A DNA stretch of 27,558 nt, taken from positions 1 to 27,558 of the forward strand of contig JANZZQ010000002.1 of the NCBI GenBank assembly GCA_026419315.1. Reading direction: 5' to 3'. The translations under genes were made by a program, and so were the position numbers. Origin of the DNA: Armatimonadota bacterium. GTDB lineage: Bacteria > Armatimonadota > Fervidibacteria > Fervidibacterales > Fervidibacteraceae. This document shows, in pieces, positions 13,869-22,319 of this stretch (the stretch's first letter is position 1; each line of letters starts with the position of its first letter). Below the pieces are notes generated by a model. It ran no database searches and had not been told where the DNA came from. It was given only the letters and a program-made list of their open reading frames with translations.

Positions 13869-14617
13869 CCGAACGAAACTGGGTCAAAGAACGAATTTTG
13901 CACCAAAGCTGGGAAACTTTGGAAAAGCGTTTCTACGACCAATGGATTCACGGGACCCTTTGGTGCATTGCGGGCTTCGTCGGTCTACTCTCCGCTTTGG
14001 TCACTGCTCGCGGGTGGGCATTCGTTTCGGCACGATTGGCGCTTGCTGCGTTGGTTTTGGGTGTTGGTATTGGAGTCTTCAAAGCACTCGGCTTGCTCAG
14101 GATGGTTCAAAATTCGCCTCAAGCCTTTTTGTCAATATTCACCGGTGCTGGTTCAAGGTGGTGTGCTCCACTTGTCCGGCGCTACACTGTTTACTTGGGT
14201 TTGATGGAAGGCGGGTTTGTGCTTCTGGAATGTCTGGTGCTTTTCGGTTTGCTCGGCCTCTCAACGACGGTCGCAACCATCCCAATGGACGACTCTGAGC
14301 GGTGGTCTCTCGCCATCGTGCTCTGGGTTTACGGCTTCTTCGCGGTGACTTTCGGAAGCAAAAGCATAACAAACGCCCTCACTTGGAGTTATTGGCTGCG
14401 ACCAAAACTTGAGAAAGCGTTAAATTGGCAAGGCGCAAACTGGCTGTTGGCAAGCGGTCGGTGGACTTTGACAAGGTTTAACTTGCTGAGGCCAGAAATC
14501 CGCCCTCATCCAAACCATGACCGCCTCCTATTGATGTGGCGTGGTTTGGTGATTTGTTTGGTTCTGATGGTGACCGTTTTCGCATTGACACTCGCAGCCC
14601 TAACTTTGAGCCGATGA
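13865..14617 (+). CDS. Unknown multi-pass membrane protein
   Basis: This 250-residue protein has a charged N-terminal segment (MTERNWVKERILHQSWETLEKRF), then about five hydrophobic helices (roughly 33-50, 55-75, 110-135, 145-170 and 225-248). A basic, Trp-rich cytoplasmic loop lies before the last helix. I do not recognise the family and see no catalytic motif. The start ATG 13865 overlaps the previous stop (ATGA) and follows AAGGAGG, so translation is probably coupled to the GT-C gene. The gene lies between two GT-C-like proteins, which suggests a role in the same surface-polymer or glycolipid pathway; this is inference only. Confidence 0.75.
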   Translation: MTERNWVKERILHQSWETLEKRFYDQWIHGTLWCIAGFVGLLSALVTARGWAFVSARLALAALVLGVGIGVFKALGLLRMVQNSPQAFLSIFTGAGSRWCAPLVRRYTVYLGLMEGGFVLLECLVLFGLLGLSTTVATIPMDDSERWSLAIVLWVYGFFAVTFGSKSITNALTWSYWLRPKLEKALNWQGANWLLASGRWTLTRFNLLRPEIRPHPNHDRLLLMWRGLVICLVLMVTVFALTLAALTLSR

Positions 14618-14627
14618 GGCTACAGCC

Positions 14628-16064
14628 ATGCGTCGCAAAATTTTCCTTGCCTTGACAATTTTACTTGTTTGTCATTTCGCCGTATCCGTTGCTTACCTGT
14701 TTCGCTTCCCGGCGTGGCGTGCTCCAGACGAAGGCGCTCATTTCGCTTATATCCAACACTTGCACCAGACAGGGGGTTTGCCGATCTTTCTCGGCAAATA
14801 CGAAGGCACATATGAAGCGCATCAACCTCCCCTTTACTACTTGACAGCGCTTCCTTTCGTTGCCCCGTTTTTGAAAGGCAACGGTCAAAACTTGACAGCG
14901 CTTTATTTGGCTCGTTTCGCTTCAACCCTTTGGGGCGCTTTTGTCGTTGTAGCCGCTTTTTTGTTGGCGTTGCGGTTGAAAAGCAAAGAACAAATCGCGC
15001 TCCCTGCCGCTTTGCTATCAGGCGCTTTTGCCGCGCTTTTACCCGTCCACTCTCTCGTTTGCGTTTCTGCGGGCAACGACGCAACTGCAGGAGCAGTTTC
15101 AGCAATGACGCTTTTGTGGCTTTGTCACATCTGCCTTTCTGGCGGGGAGCGAACAGAAAGGCAACGAATGTGGAACGCAACGGTTGCGGGGATTCTGAGC
15201 GGTATGGCCCTTTTGGCAAAGAGCAGCAATATCGTTTTGTTCCCTTTAGCGCTCATCGCTGCCGTTTTGACGTCAACTAAAACTGAAAAACAAACTGTCA
15301 AGCCGATTGTTCAAGGGAAAAGGAAACGCCAAACTCCCAACCGACTCAGTCAAATCCAAACTCGTTCCCTGCTCTCCACGCTTTCACCAGCATTACCTTT
15401 CTCCTTCGCTTTTCTCGCCTTCGCCCTTGTTGCGGGTTGGTGGCTTTGGCGCAACACTGCCCTTTACGGTGACCCGTTGGCGGTTCGGGCGTTTTTGGAA
15501 GGCTTTAAAGATTCGCCCAAACCAAGCGATTTCCTTGAGCCTGGCGGCCGCTATGCTCGTTACGGGACTTTGTCGCTGACAACCTATGTCATGTGGGTTG
15601 CTCAAATCACGCTGTTCACTTGGCTCGGAATTTACGGCGAACCGAACGAAGCGGTTAAAGGTTTGGCGAGGCTTTTTGAAGGGACTGAACCCGATTGGGG
15701 ATGGGTGCTTGCCGCAACGCTTGTCGGCATTTTGGCTCTAGCAGCGATCGCTTTAGGTTGTGTTGAAAGTTGTCGCTCATGCGCAAACGCTCTGAAACAA
15801 AAACAATGGCACCTCGCTTTCGCCGTCGCTTTGCCCTTTGCTTTGTTTTTGCTCGTTTTCGCCGAGTTCGTCCAATTCAACCGCCACTTTTTCCAAGCCC
15901 AAGCAAGATACTTCTACCCAGCCCACGCAGCGATGGCTTACTTGTTTGCGGTCGGGGTTTTTCGCATCGTCCCCCAGAAATGGGCATGGCACGCAACTTT
16001 TGTTGTGACGATTCTATTTCTGTTTCTCTCGTGGCTTGTCTGGTGGAAATGGGCGGCACTATAA
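14628..16064 (+). CDS. GT-C/DUF2142-like membrane protein
   Basis: This 478-residue protein has about 10 membrane helices. The first loop reads PAWRAPDEGAHFAYIQHLHQTGGLP...YEAHQPPLYYLTALP, the P-D-E and QPPLYY signature of GT-C/DUF2142-type proteins, in which the acidic pair is thought to bind metal and the lipid-linked sugar. A Lys/Arg-rich cytoplasmic stretch (about 207-245) sits in the middle. The last loop, FNRHFFQAQARYFYPAHAAM, also matches this group. The start ATG 14628 is 10 bases after the previous gene. The stop overlaps the convergent oxidoreductase by six bases, with no room for a classical terminator. Substrate is unknown. Confidence 0.78.
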   Translation: MRRKIFLALTILLVCHFAVSVAYLFRFPAWRAPDEGAHFAYIQHLHQTGGLPIFLGKYEGTYEAHQPPLYYLTALPFVAPFLKGNGQNLTALYLARFASTLWGAFVVVAAFLLALRLKSKEQIALPAALLSGAFAALLPVHSLVCVSAGNDATAGAVSAMTLLWLCHICLSGGERTERQRMWNATVAGILSGMALLAKSSNIVLFPLALIAAVLTSTKTEKQTVKPIVQGKRKRQTPNRLSQIQTRSLLSTLSPALPFSFAFLAFALVAGWWLWRNTALYGDPLAVRAFLEGFKDSPKPSDFLEPGGRYARYGTLSLTTYVMWVAQITLFTWLGIYGEPNEAVKGLARLFEGTEPDWGWVLAATLVGILALAAIALGCVESCRSCANALKQKQWHLAFAVALPFALFLLVFAEFVQFNRHFFQAQARYFYPAHAAMAYLFAVGVFRIVPQKWAWHATFVVTILFLFLSWLVWWKWAAL

Positions 16065-17663
16065 ACGCAATCGCTTCCTTTCCTTAAGCACAACCATTGC
16101 TGCGTTGTGCCCTGCTGCTCCAATCACGCCGCCACCGGGGTGAGCGCCTGCGCCGCACAAATATAAGCCTCGCAAAGGGGTCCGATATTGTGCCCAACCG
16201 ATGACGGGGCGGAAGACGAACATTTGGTCGGGCGTTATGTCGCCGTGGAAGATGTTGCCGCCAGTCAACGCGAATTCGGTTTCAAAGTCCTTGGGCGAAA
16301 GCGCTTGCAAGTGAACGATACTTGACGAAAAGTTGGGAGCAAACTCATCAACGACGGCAAGAATCCGCTTGACAAATTCATCCTTCCAACGCTCCCAACC
16401 TCCGACGGGTTCGTAGGGTGCGTATTGCACGAACAGCGAAATTATGTGTTTGCCCTCAGGGGCAAGAGTTTTGTCAAGAACGGTCGGGATGGTCATCTCA
16501 ACCATCGGCTTTTCCGATGGTTCTCCGCAAACAAAATCGGCGTAAGCCTTCTCCAGAAAATCAAGGGACGGACAAAGGTGAATTGTCCCTCTCAGGAACA
16601 ACTCCTCGTTCCTCGTCCCCTGACCTGCGTTCCGAAACTTTGGCAAACTCTCGGCAACGATGTTGACCTTGAAAGAGGCAGCGGTCATCTCAATGCGTTG
16701 AATTTTGCGGACGAATTCATCGGGCAAGACACCTTGTGGTAGCAATTGCAGGAAAGTCCGTTTCGGGTCGGCACTTGACAAAACAATGCGACTTTTGATT
16801 TCCGTCCCATCGTTCAGCATAACGCCAGTCACGGTATCGTTGCGGGTGAGAATTTGCTTGACCTCCGCGTTTGTCAAAATAGTTGCTCCGTGTTTTCTTG
16901 CAGCGTTCGCTATAGCTTCGCAGAGCATCCCCATTCCACCGCGAACATAGCCCCAAACCCCTCGTTTGCCCGTCACACTTCCCATGACGTGGTGGAAAAG
17001 CACGAGGGCTGTTGTCGGTGCTGTTGGTGGCAAAGCAGTGCCGATAACGCCGTCTGTCGCCAAAGTGACTTTCAGCGGTTCGCTTTCAAACCACTCGTTC
17101 AAAACATTCCAAGCGCTTGCCGTGAAAAGTTGCGATAAAAGCTCGCGCTCGGGTTCGGGCAGGCGAAGGAAGCTTGACAAAATTTTCAAGTATGTTGGCA
17201 AGTCGGAAAGGGACCAATTTGGAAACTTCGGCGGAACACTGACCAACAAAGGCTCAATGAAGGACGCGACTTTGTCCATTGCTTCCTCGTAGCGCAAAAA
17301 GGCTTCAGCGTCGCGTTTTGAAAACTTTGCGATTTGCTCTGCGTTGAACTTTTCGTCGCTGCCTAAAAGCAAGTAACTGCCGTCGGGCAAGGGCGTGAAC
17401 GAAGAAGGGTCGCGCCTTAGGATTTCAAACCCATGTTGATGCAATTGCAGATCCTTGACCACTTTCGGGTGAAGCAACCCGCAAACATAGGCGGCCGTTG
17501 ACACTTTGTAACTGCCCCAAAGCGTTTCAGTGACGCTGCACCCGCCGATAACGTGCCTTCGTTCAAGCACGCAAACTTTCAACCCTGCTTTCGCCAAATA
17601 CGCTGCGGCAATCAAACCGTTGTGCCCTGCTCCGATGATGACTGCATCGAAACTCCCAGTCAT
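16059..17663 (-). CDS. FAD-dependent oxidoreductase, PYROXD2/phytoene desaturase-like
   Basis: This 534-residue protein opens with a dinucleotide-binding fold, VIIGAGHNGLIAAAYLAKAGLKVCVLERRHVIGG (about 6-40). It continues through a GGMGMLCEAIANAARKHGATILTNAEVKQI segment typical of CrtI-type enzymes, and ends with the FAD C-terminal motif LYLCGAGAHPGGGVIGAAGHNAA. The overall pattern is closest to PYROXD2 rather than true carotenoid desaturases, and no other carotenoid gene is nearby. It should bind FAD non-covalently and act on a hydrophobic or unknown substrate. It appears to be a single-gene unit. Its upstream region is shared with the divergent tRNA-Tyr promoter. Confidence 0.85.
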   Translation of the reverse strand: MTGSFDAVIIGAGHNGLIAAAYLAKAGLKVCVLERRHVIGGCSVTETLWGSYKVSTAAYVCGLLHPKVVKDLQLHQHGFEILRRDPSSFTPLPDGSYLLLGSDEKFNAEQIAKFSKRDAEAFLRYEEAMDKVASFIEPLLVSVPPKFPNWSLSDLPTYLKILSSFLRLPEPERELLSQLFTASAWNVLNEWFESEPLKVTLATDGVIGTALPPTAPTTALVLFHHVMGSVTGKRGVWGYVRGGMGMLCEAIANAARKHGATILTNAEVKQILTRNDTVTGVMLNDGTEIKSRIVLSSADPKRTFLQLLPQGVLPDEFVRKIQRIEMTAASFKVNIVAESLPKFRNAGQGTRNEELFLRGTIHLCPSLDFLEKAYADFVCGEPSEKPMVEMTIPTVLDKTLAPEGKHIISLFVQYAPYEPVGGWERWKDEFVKRILAVVDEFAPNFSSSIVHLQALSPKDFETEFALTGGNIFHGDITPDQMFVFRPVIGWAQYRTPLRGLYLCGAGAHPGGGVIGAAGHNAAMVVLKERKRLRL

Positions 17664-17737
17664 CGCTCATCACCGAAACAAGGATGCCACCGGCTGACGG
17701 TCAAGTCACTTCATCCTGTGGTTGCGGGTTCTTGAGG

Positions 17738-17766
17738 TTCACAGTGGTGTGAATTTGCGTTATAAT
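17738..17766 (+). promoter_or_regulatory. tRNA-Tyr promoter
   Basis: TTCACA (17738-17743, 5/6 to consensus) and a perfect TATAAT (17761-17766) are separated by 17 bp. The -10 lies 17 bases before the mature tRNA 5' end. Confidence 0.8.
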
Positions 17767-17783
17767 TTTGCGACGCCGAAGGT

Positions 17784-17871
17784 GGAGGGATGCCCGAGCG
17801 GCCAAAGGGGCCAGGCTGTAAACCTGGTGGGCGGCGGCCCTTCGGAGGTTCGAATCCTCCTCCCTCCACCA
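17784..17871 (+). tRNA. tRNA-Tyr (anticodon GTA)
   Basis: The acceptor GGAGGGA (17784-17790) pairs with TCCCTCC (17861-17867), followed by A and an encoded CCA. The anticodon stem CCAGG/CCTGG encloses the loop CTGTAAA, with GTA at 17818-17820. A long variable arm (class II) and a GGTTCGAATCC-type T-arm are present. The 88-base length and all features fit bacterial tRNA-Tyr. Confidence 0.97.
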
Positions 17872-17968
17872 TCCTTGTTTTTGTGACCTCGCAAAACTTT
17901 CTTGAGAAAGCGTCAACCCCATGAAGGATTCCCAAAAGGGCAAGCGGTTGGAGGGGAGGTTTTTGAAC

Positions 17969-18044
17969 TGGTGGGCGGTGGAGGAATTGAACCTCCGACC
18001 TTCTGCTTGTAAGGCAGACGCTCTCGCCACTGAGCTAACCGCCC
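17969..18044 (-). tRNA. tRNA-Val (anticodon TAC)
   Basis: On the minus strand the acceptor GGGCGGT (18044-18038) pairs with ACCGCCC (17979-17973), followed by A and an encoded CCA. The D-arm TTAGCTCAG is present. The anticodon loop is CTTACAA with TAC at 18011-18009, and the T-arm reads GGTTCAATTCC. It begins 10 bases after the holB stop and has no visible promoter of its own, so it is probably processed from the tmk-holB transcript. Confidence 0.97.
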
Positions 18045-18054
18045 ATTCATTAGT

Positions 18055-19185
18055 TCATTGTAGCGCACCCTGCATGGCTTGGATCGCTAAAAGTTCAAAA
18101 GCAAGTTGAGGGTTGGCGTTAAAGGGAGGGCGAATCCGGCGGTAAGTTTGGCGAAGCTCCCAAAGCACTTTGAGCGCCCAATTGGGCGATTTTGCCGCCT
18201 GTTTTAGCATTGGCAACCAGTCGGAGTTGACAACCAAATCTTCAGCCCCTAAAGCCAAAGCCAAAATGTCCCTCCAACCCAACATTAAGCCTTCAAGGGT
18301 TTCTTCAAGTTGCCTGCGTTGTGAAGCCATTGATGCTTCGCCTTCGGACTCAAATTCCTCCAACCCCTTTGTGGCTATTTCCGCAAATCGAGAAACATCC
18401 CACCAACTCATCGTCACCATCATCTTGAGCAAGGCGTTCAGGTGCTCACGGACTTGCTGCCAAGTTTGGTCGCGAAGGGCATTGACAGCCCAACCCACCC
18501 TTCCACGGGCCAATTTCGCAAGGAATGATGCTTCCTCATCTGTCAACCCTTTTGCTTTCAACAGCAAGAAAATAACGCGAGTAGGCACGAGCCGGAATCT
18601 CAAAGGTTGACAGCGAGACCTGATGGTTGGGTGAATAGCCCAAGGGTTGGAGCTAACCAAAATGAACAAAGTTCGGTCAGGCGGTTCTTCCAAAGTTTTG
18701 AGGAGCGCAGCGGATGCCTCTTCTGTTAGCCGTTCAGCCTCGTCCACAACGATAACCCGATAACGCCAAAGCGTTTGGTGAGTCAAGGTTTCTCGGATCG
18801 TGCGAATTGCGTTAATGCCCAAGGAAAGCTTGGGCTTTAACTTCGTGGGGTCAATTGCCTCCGCTTCCTTCGCCTTTTCCACTGCCTCCCAATAAGCAAC
18901 CATCGTTGTGTCAACAACTTGAACTGCCGGGTGGGTTTGAGCGTATGATGGTCGGTCTGGCGAAAGGTGATGGCATGAAGGGCATTGGTCGCATGAGTCC
19001 AGCCCACCGTCGGTTTTCAACGGGGATTGGCAATTTAGCAACTTCGCCCACTCTATCGCCAAAGTTCGCTTCCCCACCTGCGATGGACCGGAAAAGAGCC
19101 AAGCGTGGGGGATTGTCCCTTTCTCCGTCATTCGCAGAAGGAAGCGAACAGCGTGTTCGTTTCCGACAAAATCTTTCAACGCCAT
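18055..19185 (-). CDS. holB: DNA polymerase III subunit delta'
   Basis: Delta' is part of the clamp-loader complex that places the sliding clamp on DNA. The 376-residue protein starts FVGNEHAVRFLLRMTEKGTIPHAWLFSGPSQVGKRTLA. The P-loop GPSQVGKRT has Arg at the usual Ser/Thr position, so ATP binding may be altered, as often in delta'. A Zn-binding set (C52 and C-x2-C-x2-C in SCDQCPSCHH) is intact, and VVDEAERLTEEASAALLKTLEEPP and the SRC motif (RSRCQPL) follow. The C-terminal collar domain is helical. The ATG 19185 overlaps the tmk end by 10 bases. tRNA-Val lies immediately downstream. Confidence 0.92.
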   Translation of the reverse strand: MALKDFVGNEHAVRFLLRMTEKGTIPHAWLFSGPSQVGKRTLAIEWAKLLNCQSPLKTDGGLDSCDQCPSCHHLSPDRPSYAQTHPAVQVVDTTMVAYWEAVEKAKEAEAIDPTKLKPKLSLGINAIRTIRETLTHQTLWRYRVIVVDEAERLTEEASAALLKTLEEPPDRTLFILVSSNPWAIHPTIRSRCQPLRFRLVPTRVIFLLLKAKGLTDEEASFLAKLARGRVGWAVNALRDQTWQQVREHLNALLKMMVTMSWWDVSRFAEIATKGLEEFESEGEASMASQRRQLEETLEGLMLGWRDILALALGAEDLVVNSDWLPMLKQAAKSPNWALKVLWELRQTYRRIRPPFNANPQLAFELLAIQAMQGALQ

Positions 19186-19790
19186 CTCCTCAATGCCTCC
19201 TCAACGAATTGTTGGGCTTTGGACACCACAACTTCAAGGGGTTGGGAAGCGTCCACAACTTTTATGCGGTTTGGTTCTTGCCTTGCCAGCCAGAGGTAAC
19301 CCCAACGAACTCGATGGTGGAAATGCAAATCCCTTTGCTCAAAAACGGTTTTGTTTTGCACCCGCTGCAAGCCTATTTCGGGGGCAATATCCAAAAGCAA
19401 GGTCAGATCGGGCACAAGCCCGTTAGTGGCAATCCGATTGAGTTCGCTCAGCACATACAAAGGTAAACCCAACCCAAACGCTTGGTAAGCAATGGTGCTG
19501 TCGGTGAAACGGTCACACAAAACGATTTCACCCCGCTCTAAAGCGGGTCGAATCAACCGGCTCACATGTTCGGTTCGGTCAGCGAGAAACAGGAAGGCTT
19601 CTGCCCACGCAGTTCTTTCGCCGAAATCCGCCAACAACTTGCGGATGTGCGCTCCGATAGGAGTGCCGCCCGGTTCTGCCGTTACCGTCACGGTCATCCC
19701 TTTTTGCCGTAACCATTCGGCAAGCAACTGCGTTACAGTCGTTTTCCCGCTCCCTTCAACTCCTTCTACGGTCACTAACAGACCTCCCAC
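19176..19790 (-). CDS. tmk: Thymidylate kinase
   Basis: Tmk phosphorylates dTMP to dTDP. The 204-residue protein has the P-loop VEGVEGSGKTT (about 8-18), the AEPGGTPIGAHIRKLL segment, an FLADRTEHVSRLI helix, the DRFTDSTIAYQAFG motif (the DR-[YF] base-binding region) and a lid/C-terminal pattern HHRVRWGYLWLARQEPNRIKVVDAS. The frame is open further upstream to 19955, but I chose GTG 19790: AAGGAGGG lies 7 bases before it, and the resulting length and N-terminus match the family. An ATG at 19955 would lie upstream of the predicted transcript start. holB overlaps its 3' end by 10 bases, a common tmk-holB pairing. Confidence 0.94.
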   Translation of the reverse strand: MGGLLVTVEGVEGSGKTTVTQLLAEWLRQKGMTVTVTAEPGGTPIGAHIRKLLADFGERTAWAEAFLFLADRTEHVSRLIRPALERGEIVLCDRFTDSTIAYQAFGLGLPLYVLSELNRIATNGLVPDLTLLLDIAPEIGLQRVQNKTVFEQRDLHFHHRVRWGYLWLARQEPNRIKVVDASQPLEVVVSKAQQFVEEALRRWR

Positions 19791-19895
19791 ATTCGGACCC
19801 TCCTTGACAATTGCTGGACAAAACTCTTGAAACCGAAATGTCGTTGTCTGTCCGTCCTCTCGCCCAACTGTGCCTTGGGTTCTCGCTCGCATTTG

Positions 19896-19924
19896 CCGAA
19901 TAGGTTTTCGGGCACCTAATTCGG
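19896..19924 (-). promoter_or_regulatory. Hairpin in the tmk leader
   Basis: On the minus strand, CCGAAT and ATTCGG, plus AGGT and ACCT (one bulged base), form a 10-bp stem with an eight-base loop near the 5' end of the ~140-nt tmk leader. No T-tract follows. Function is unknown. Confidence 0.4.
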
Positions 19925-19939
19925 TGAGATGGGGCGAAG

Positions 19940-19968
19940 ATTTTAAGTTCAGCATCGCTTCCTGTCAA
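19940..19968 (-). promoter_or_regulatory. Promoter of tmk-holB-tRNA-Val
   Basis: On the minus strand a perfect TTGACA (19968 to 19963) and TAAAAT (19945 to 19940, 5/6) are separated by 17 bp. The predicted start is near 19933, giving a leader of about 143 nt. Confidence 0.7.
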
Positions 19969-20076
19969 CCCACGAACGAATTCGGCGCTCGGAAAAACTC
20001 ATTATCAACCGTTGGTTGAAGCCGGTGACGTGGACAGATGGTCAGCGGCGAGCTGATTAGGGAGCGTGGACCGCAA

Positions 20077-21597
20077 CTAATCTTCGTTCGGGTAAATCAC
20101 GACCCGCCGGCGCGGTTCGCGCCCAATGGATTCGCTTGGCAGACGAAACCTTTCAGCAATCTGATGTTGGAGTTTCCGCAAATGGGGTCCAACGGGAGTC
20201 AACTCAACCGGTCGCTTCTCCTCCAAAACTATGCGGGCAGCAGCTTCTGCCTCCTTTATAGCCAATTCTTCCTCCGGCGTTCGGCTTATGCCGAAAACGA
20301 GCCTCAACAATCTTTCAACTTGGGCATAGGTGTTGCTTCGGATGGTGAAAACGGGTTTATCGCCTCTTTGAGCCAAGTTCCGCAAGTTGCTGTGTTTGCG
20401 CAGATGAGATTCAAGGGTGAGAACAAAGTCGGCGTCGCTGGGGTGGTTGACCAACCTCAGCGAAATGTTCAGAGTGAGTGCAGCCCGTTCCAAGTGTTTC
20501 TTTGAAACCCCAAAGGCGTAAAGTTTTCCTCCCTTCTCGCGAGAAAGTTGCGGCACTTTTGGCAATTTCTGTTCTTCGTCTTCCACCACTCCCCCTTCCT
20601 GAACAACCCTGAACCTTCCATCGGGCAATTCCTCACGGACTTCAGGTTGCAAAGGCTTGCCCCTCAACAAAGAATCCACCGCTTCAGCTGTGTCTTTGTG
20701 AATGGCGACCTTGTGCCTGTCAATCAGTTCAATGACGACATCAAAGGTTGGTGATGCTTTTCGTTCCAACACGGTTTTCTGAGTGCCGCGCCGACGCGCT
20801 TCTTCGTCCGAGAGCGTTACGGCTTGAATGCCACCTACTAAATCGCAAAGCAGAGGGTTTGCAACTAAGTTCTCCAAAGTGTTTCCGTGCGCAGTCGCAA
20901 TCAATTGAACTCCTCGTTCCGCAATTGTCCGAGCCGCATCCGCCTCCTCCTTGCGACCAATTTCGTCCACGATGATGACTTCGGGCATATGGTTTTCAAC
21001 CGCTTCAATCATCACATCCGCTTGCTTTTCAGGTGATGGAACTTGCATTCGCCTTGCCAAACCGATCCCCGGGTGCGGGATATCGCCGTCACCGGCGATT
21101 TCGTTTGAAGTATCAACGACGATAACCCGCTTGCCGAACTCGTCGGCAAGTATGCGGGCAATCTCTCTCAACTTCGTGGTCTTCCCAACTCCAGGTTTGC
21201 CCAAAAGCAAGATACTTTTGCCCGATTCAACGATATCCCGGATGATGTTAACGGTGCCGAAAACCGCTCGTCCAACTCGGCAAGTTAAACCGATGATGCG
21301 ACCGCTTCGGTTTCGGATACACGAAATCCGGTGCAATGTCCCTTCAATACCTGCACGGTTGTCCCGGTTAAATTCGCCAACCCGCTCAACAACATAGTCA
21401 ATGTCCTCGCGGGTAACAGGTTCGTCGCTGAGGTATACGTATCGGTTGGGAAAGCGCGCCTCAGGTTTGCGCCCCAAATCAAGAACGACCTCCAGCAGCT
21501 CTGACAAATCGTCCCGCTGTTCAAGTGTTGTTTTGATGTGCGGCGGCAGAACCGCCAACAATTTGTCCAAATCGTCAACGATTTCGCGGGCCACCAT
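20077..21597 (-). CDS. Ycf45-like AAA ATPase with R3H domain
   Basis: This 506-residue protein has an N-terminal domain like SpoIIIAA, then an ATPase with Walker A GKPGVGKT (133-140), IVVDTSNEIAGDGDIPHPGIGLARRMQ, and Walker B VIIVDE (207-212) followed by IATAHGNTLENL. A variable middle part precedes a C-terminal R3H domain with R474-x3-H478 in LRKLQHQIAERFRLPSES and a basic RRRVVIYP end. R3H domains bind single-stranded nucleic acid. The architecture is that of cyanobacterial and plastid Ycf45, and is found in many non-sporulating bacteria. Its cellular role is poorly known; RNA- or DNA-linked ATPase activity is likely. The start ATG 21597 follows ACGGAGGCG at a long spacing. Confidence 0.87.
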   Translation of the reverse strand: MVAREIVDDLDKLLAVLPPHIKTTLEQRDDLSELLEVVLDLGRKPEARFPNRYVYLSDEPVTREDIDYVVERVGEFNRDNRAGIEGTLHRISCIRNRSGRIIGLTCRVGRAVFGTVNIIRDIVESGKSILLLGKPGVGKTTKLREIARILADEFGKRVIVVDTSNEIAGDGDIPHPGIGLARRMQVPSPEKQADVMIEAVENHMPEVIIVDEIGRKEEADAARTIAERGVQLIATAHGNTLENLVANPLLCDLVGGIQAVTLSDEEARRRGTQKTVLERKASPTFDVVIELIDRHKVAIHKDTAEAVDSLLRGKPLQPEVREELPDGRFRVVQEGGVVEDEEQKLPKVPQLSREKGGKLYAFGVSKKHLERAALTLNISLRLVNHPSDADFVLTLESHLRKHSNLRNLAQRGDKPVFTIRSNTYAQVERLLRLVFGISRTPEEELAIKEAEAAARIVLEEKRPVELTPVGPHLRKLQHQIAERFRLPSESIGREPRRRVVIYPNED

Positions 21598-22319
21598 GGC
21601 AACGAAACGCCTCCGTGAAAGTTTGATGTGGCGAATTTTTTTTAACGGTGCGTTGATTTTGGCAGCGCCTTCTTCTCAGGCGAAACTCTCACAACGGTTC
21701 TGACAACCCACTTCCGTTTCAAGTCCAAACATCATCTCCGACATCCCCTCCCAGAAAACCCGCAACGCTCAACTTGCCTCCCGGCACGGTTCACTTCTCC
21801 TTTTTGAAGCGTCCGCAACTGCTTTTTAGTCCTCGGCTCACAAGTCGCTATCACTTGGAAGGTGTTTCGAGTTTCTCGTGCTATAACGCTACCAAGCTTT
21901 TCCCTGATTCCGTTCGCCCAAAGGCAATAGAGCGCTGCTCGGCGGCAGGCAAGTGCGGTAGATGGTCAAGCCGGACTCCAATGCCTCCAAAACTTCACCA
22001 CAACGCACTTGATGCTTTTGTTCCGTGTGCTCATTAGCCCTTTGCCGTCGCGAGAGGCAAGCAGCGGTTTTCTTCACGGTCCTCAATCGCCCAGTCGCTT
22101 TTCCTCGCTGTTTCTTCATTGTGCCTTCCTTCATTTACCGTGTCAACGGTGATCGGCAGCGTCGTCGGGTCCCTTGCAGGCTTCATCAATACCCCAAAAG
22201 AACCGTTACCTGCAGGTCAGTTTCCGGCAAAAATTGCGTTACCTTGGCGTAAAACTATGCCGAAAGGCGGACGAGTTTTGGGTTTGCTCTCGTAGCATGG
22301 GTGTCAAGTCCTTTGTCCC
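21598..22319. other. 722-base intergenic region without a confident gene
   Basis: No family match is visible on either strand. Three weak items were seen. First, a minus-strand frame 22119-21889 (76 residues, start MKKQRGKATGRLRTVKK, GGAAGG ribosome site) is basic at its N-terminus but looks non-protein-like towards the end. Second, a plus-strand extended -10 (TGC-TATAAC, 21879-21887) could drive a transcript towards panC. Third, a short TTGCC/GGCAA hairpin lies near 22041-22060. The promoter of the Ycf45-like gene must also lie here, but I could not find a convincing one. Confidence 0.4.

Noticed and set aside
19791..19955. 55-residue N-terminal extension of Tmk
   Set aside because: The extension has no family match, its ATG lies upstream of the predicted transcript start, and GTG 19790 has an excellent ribosome site.
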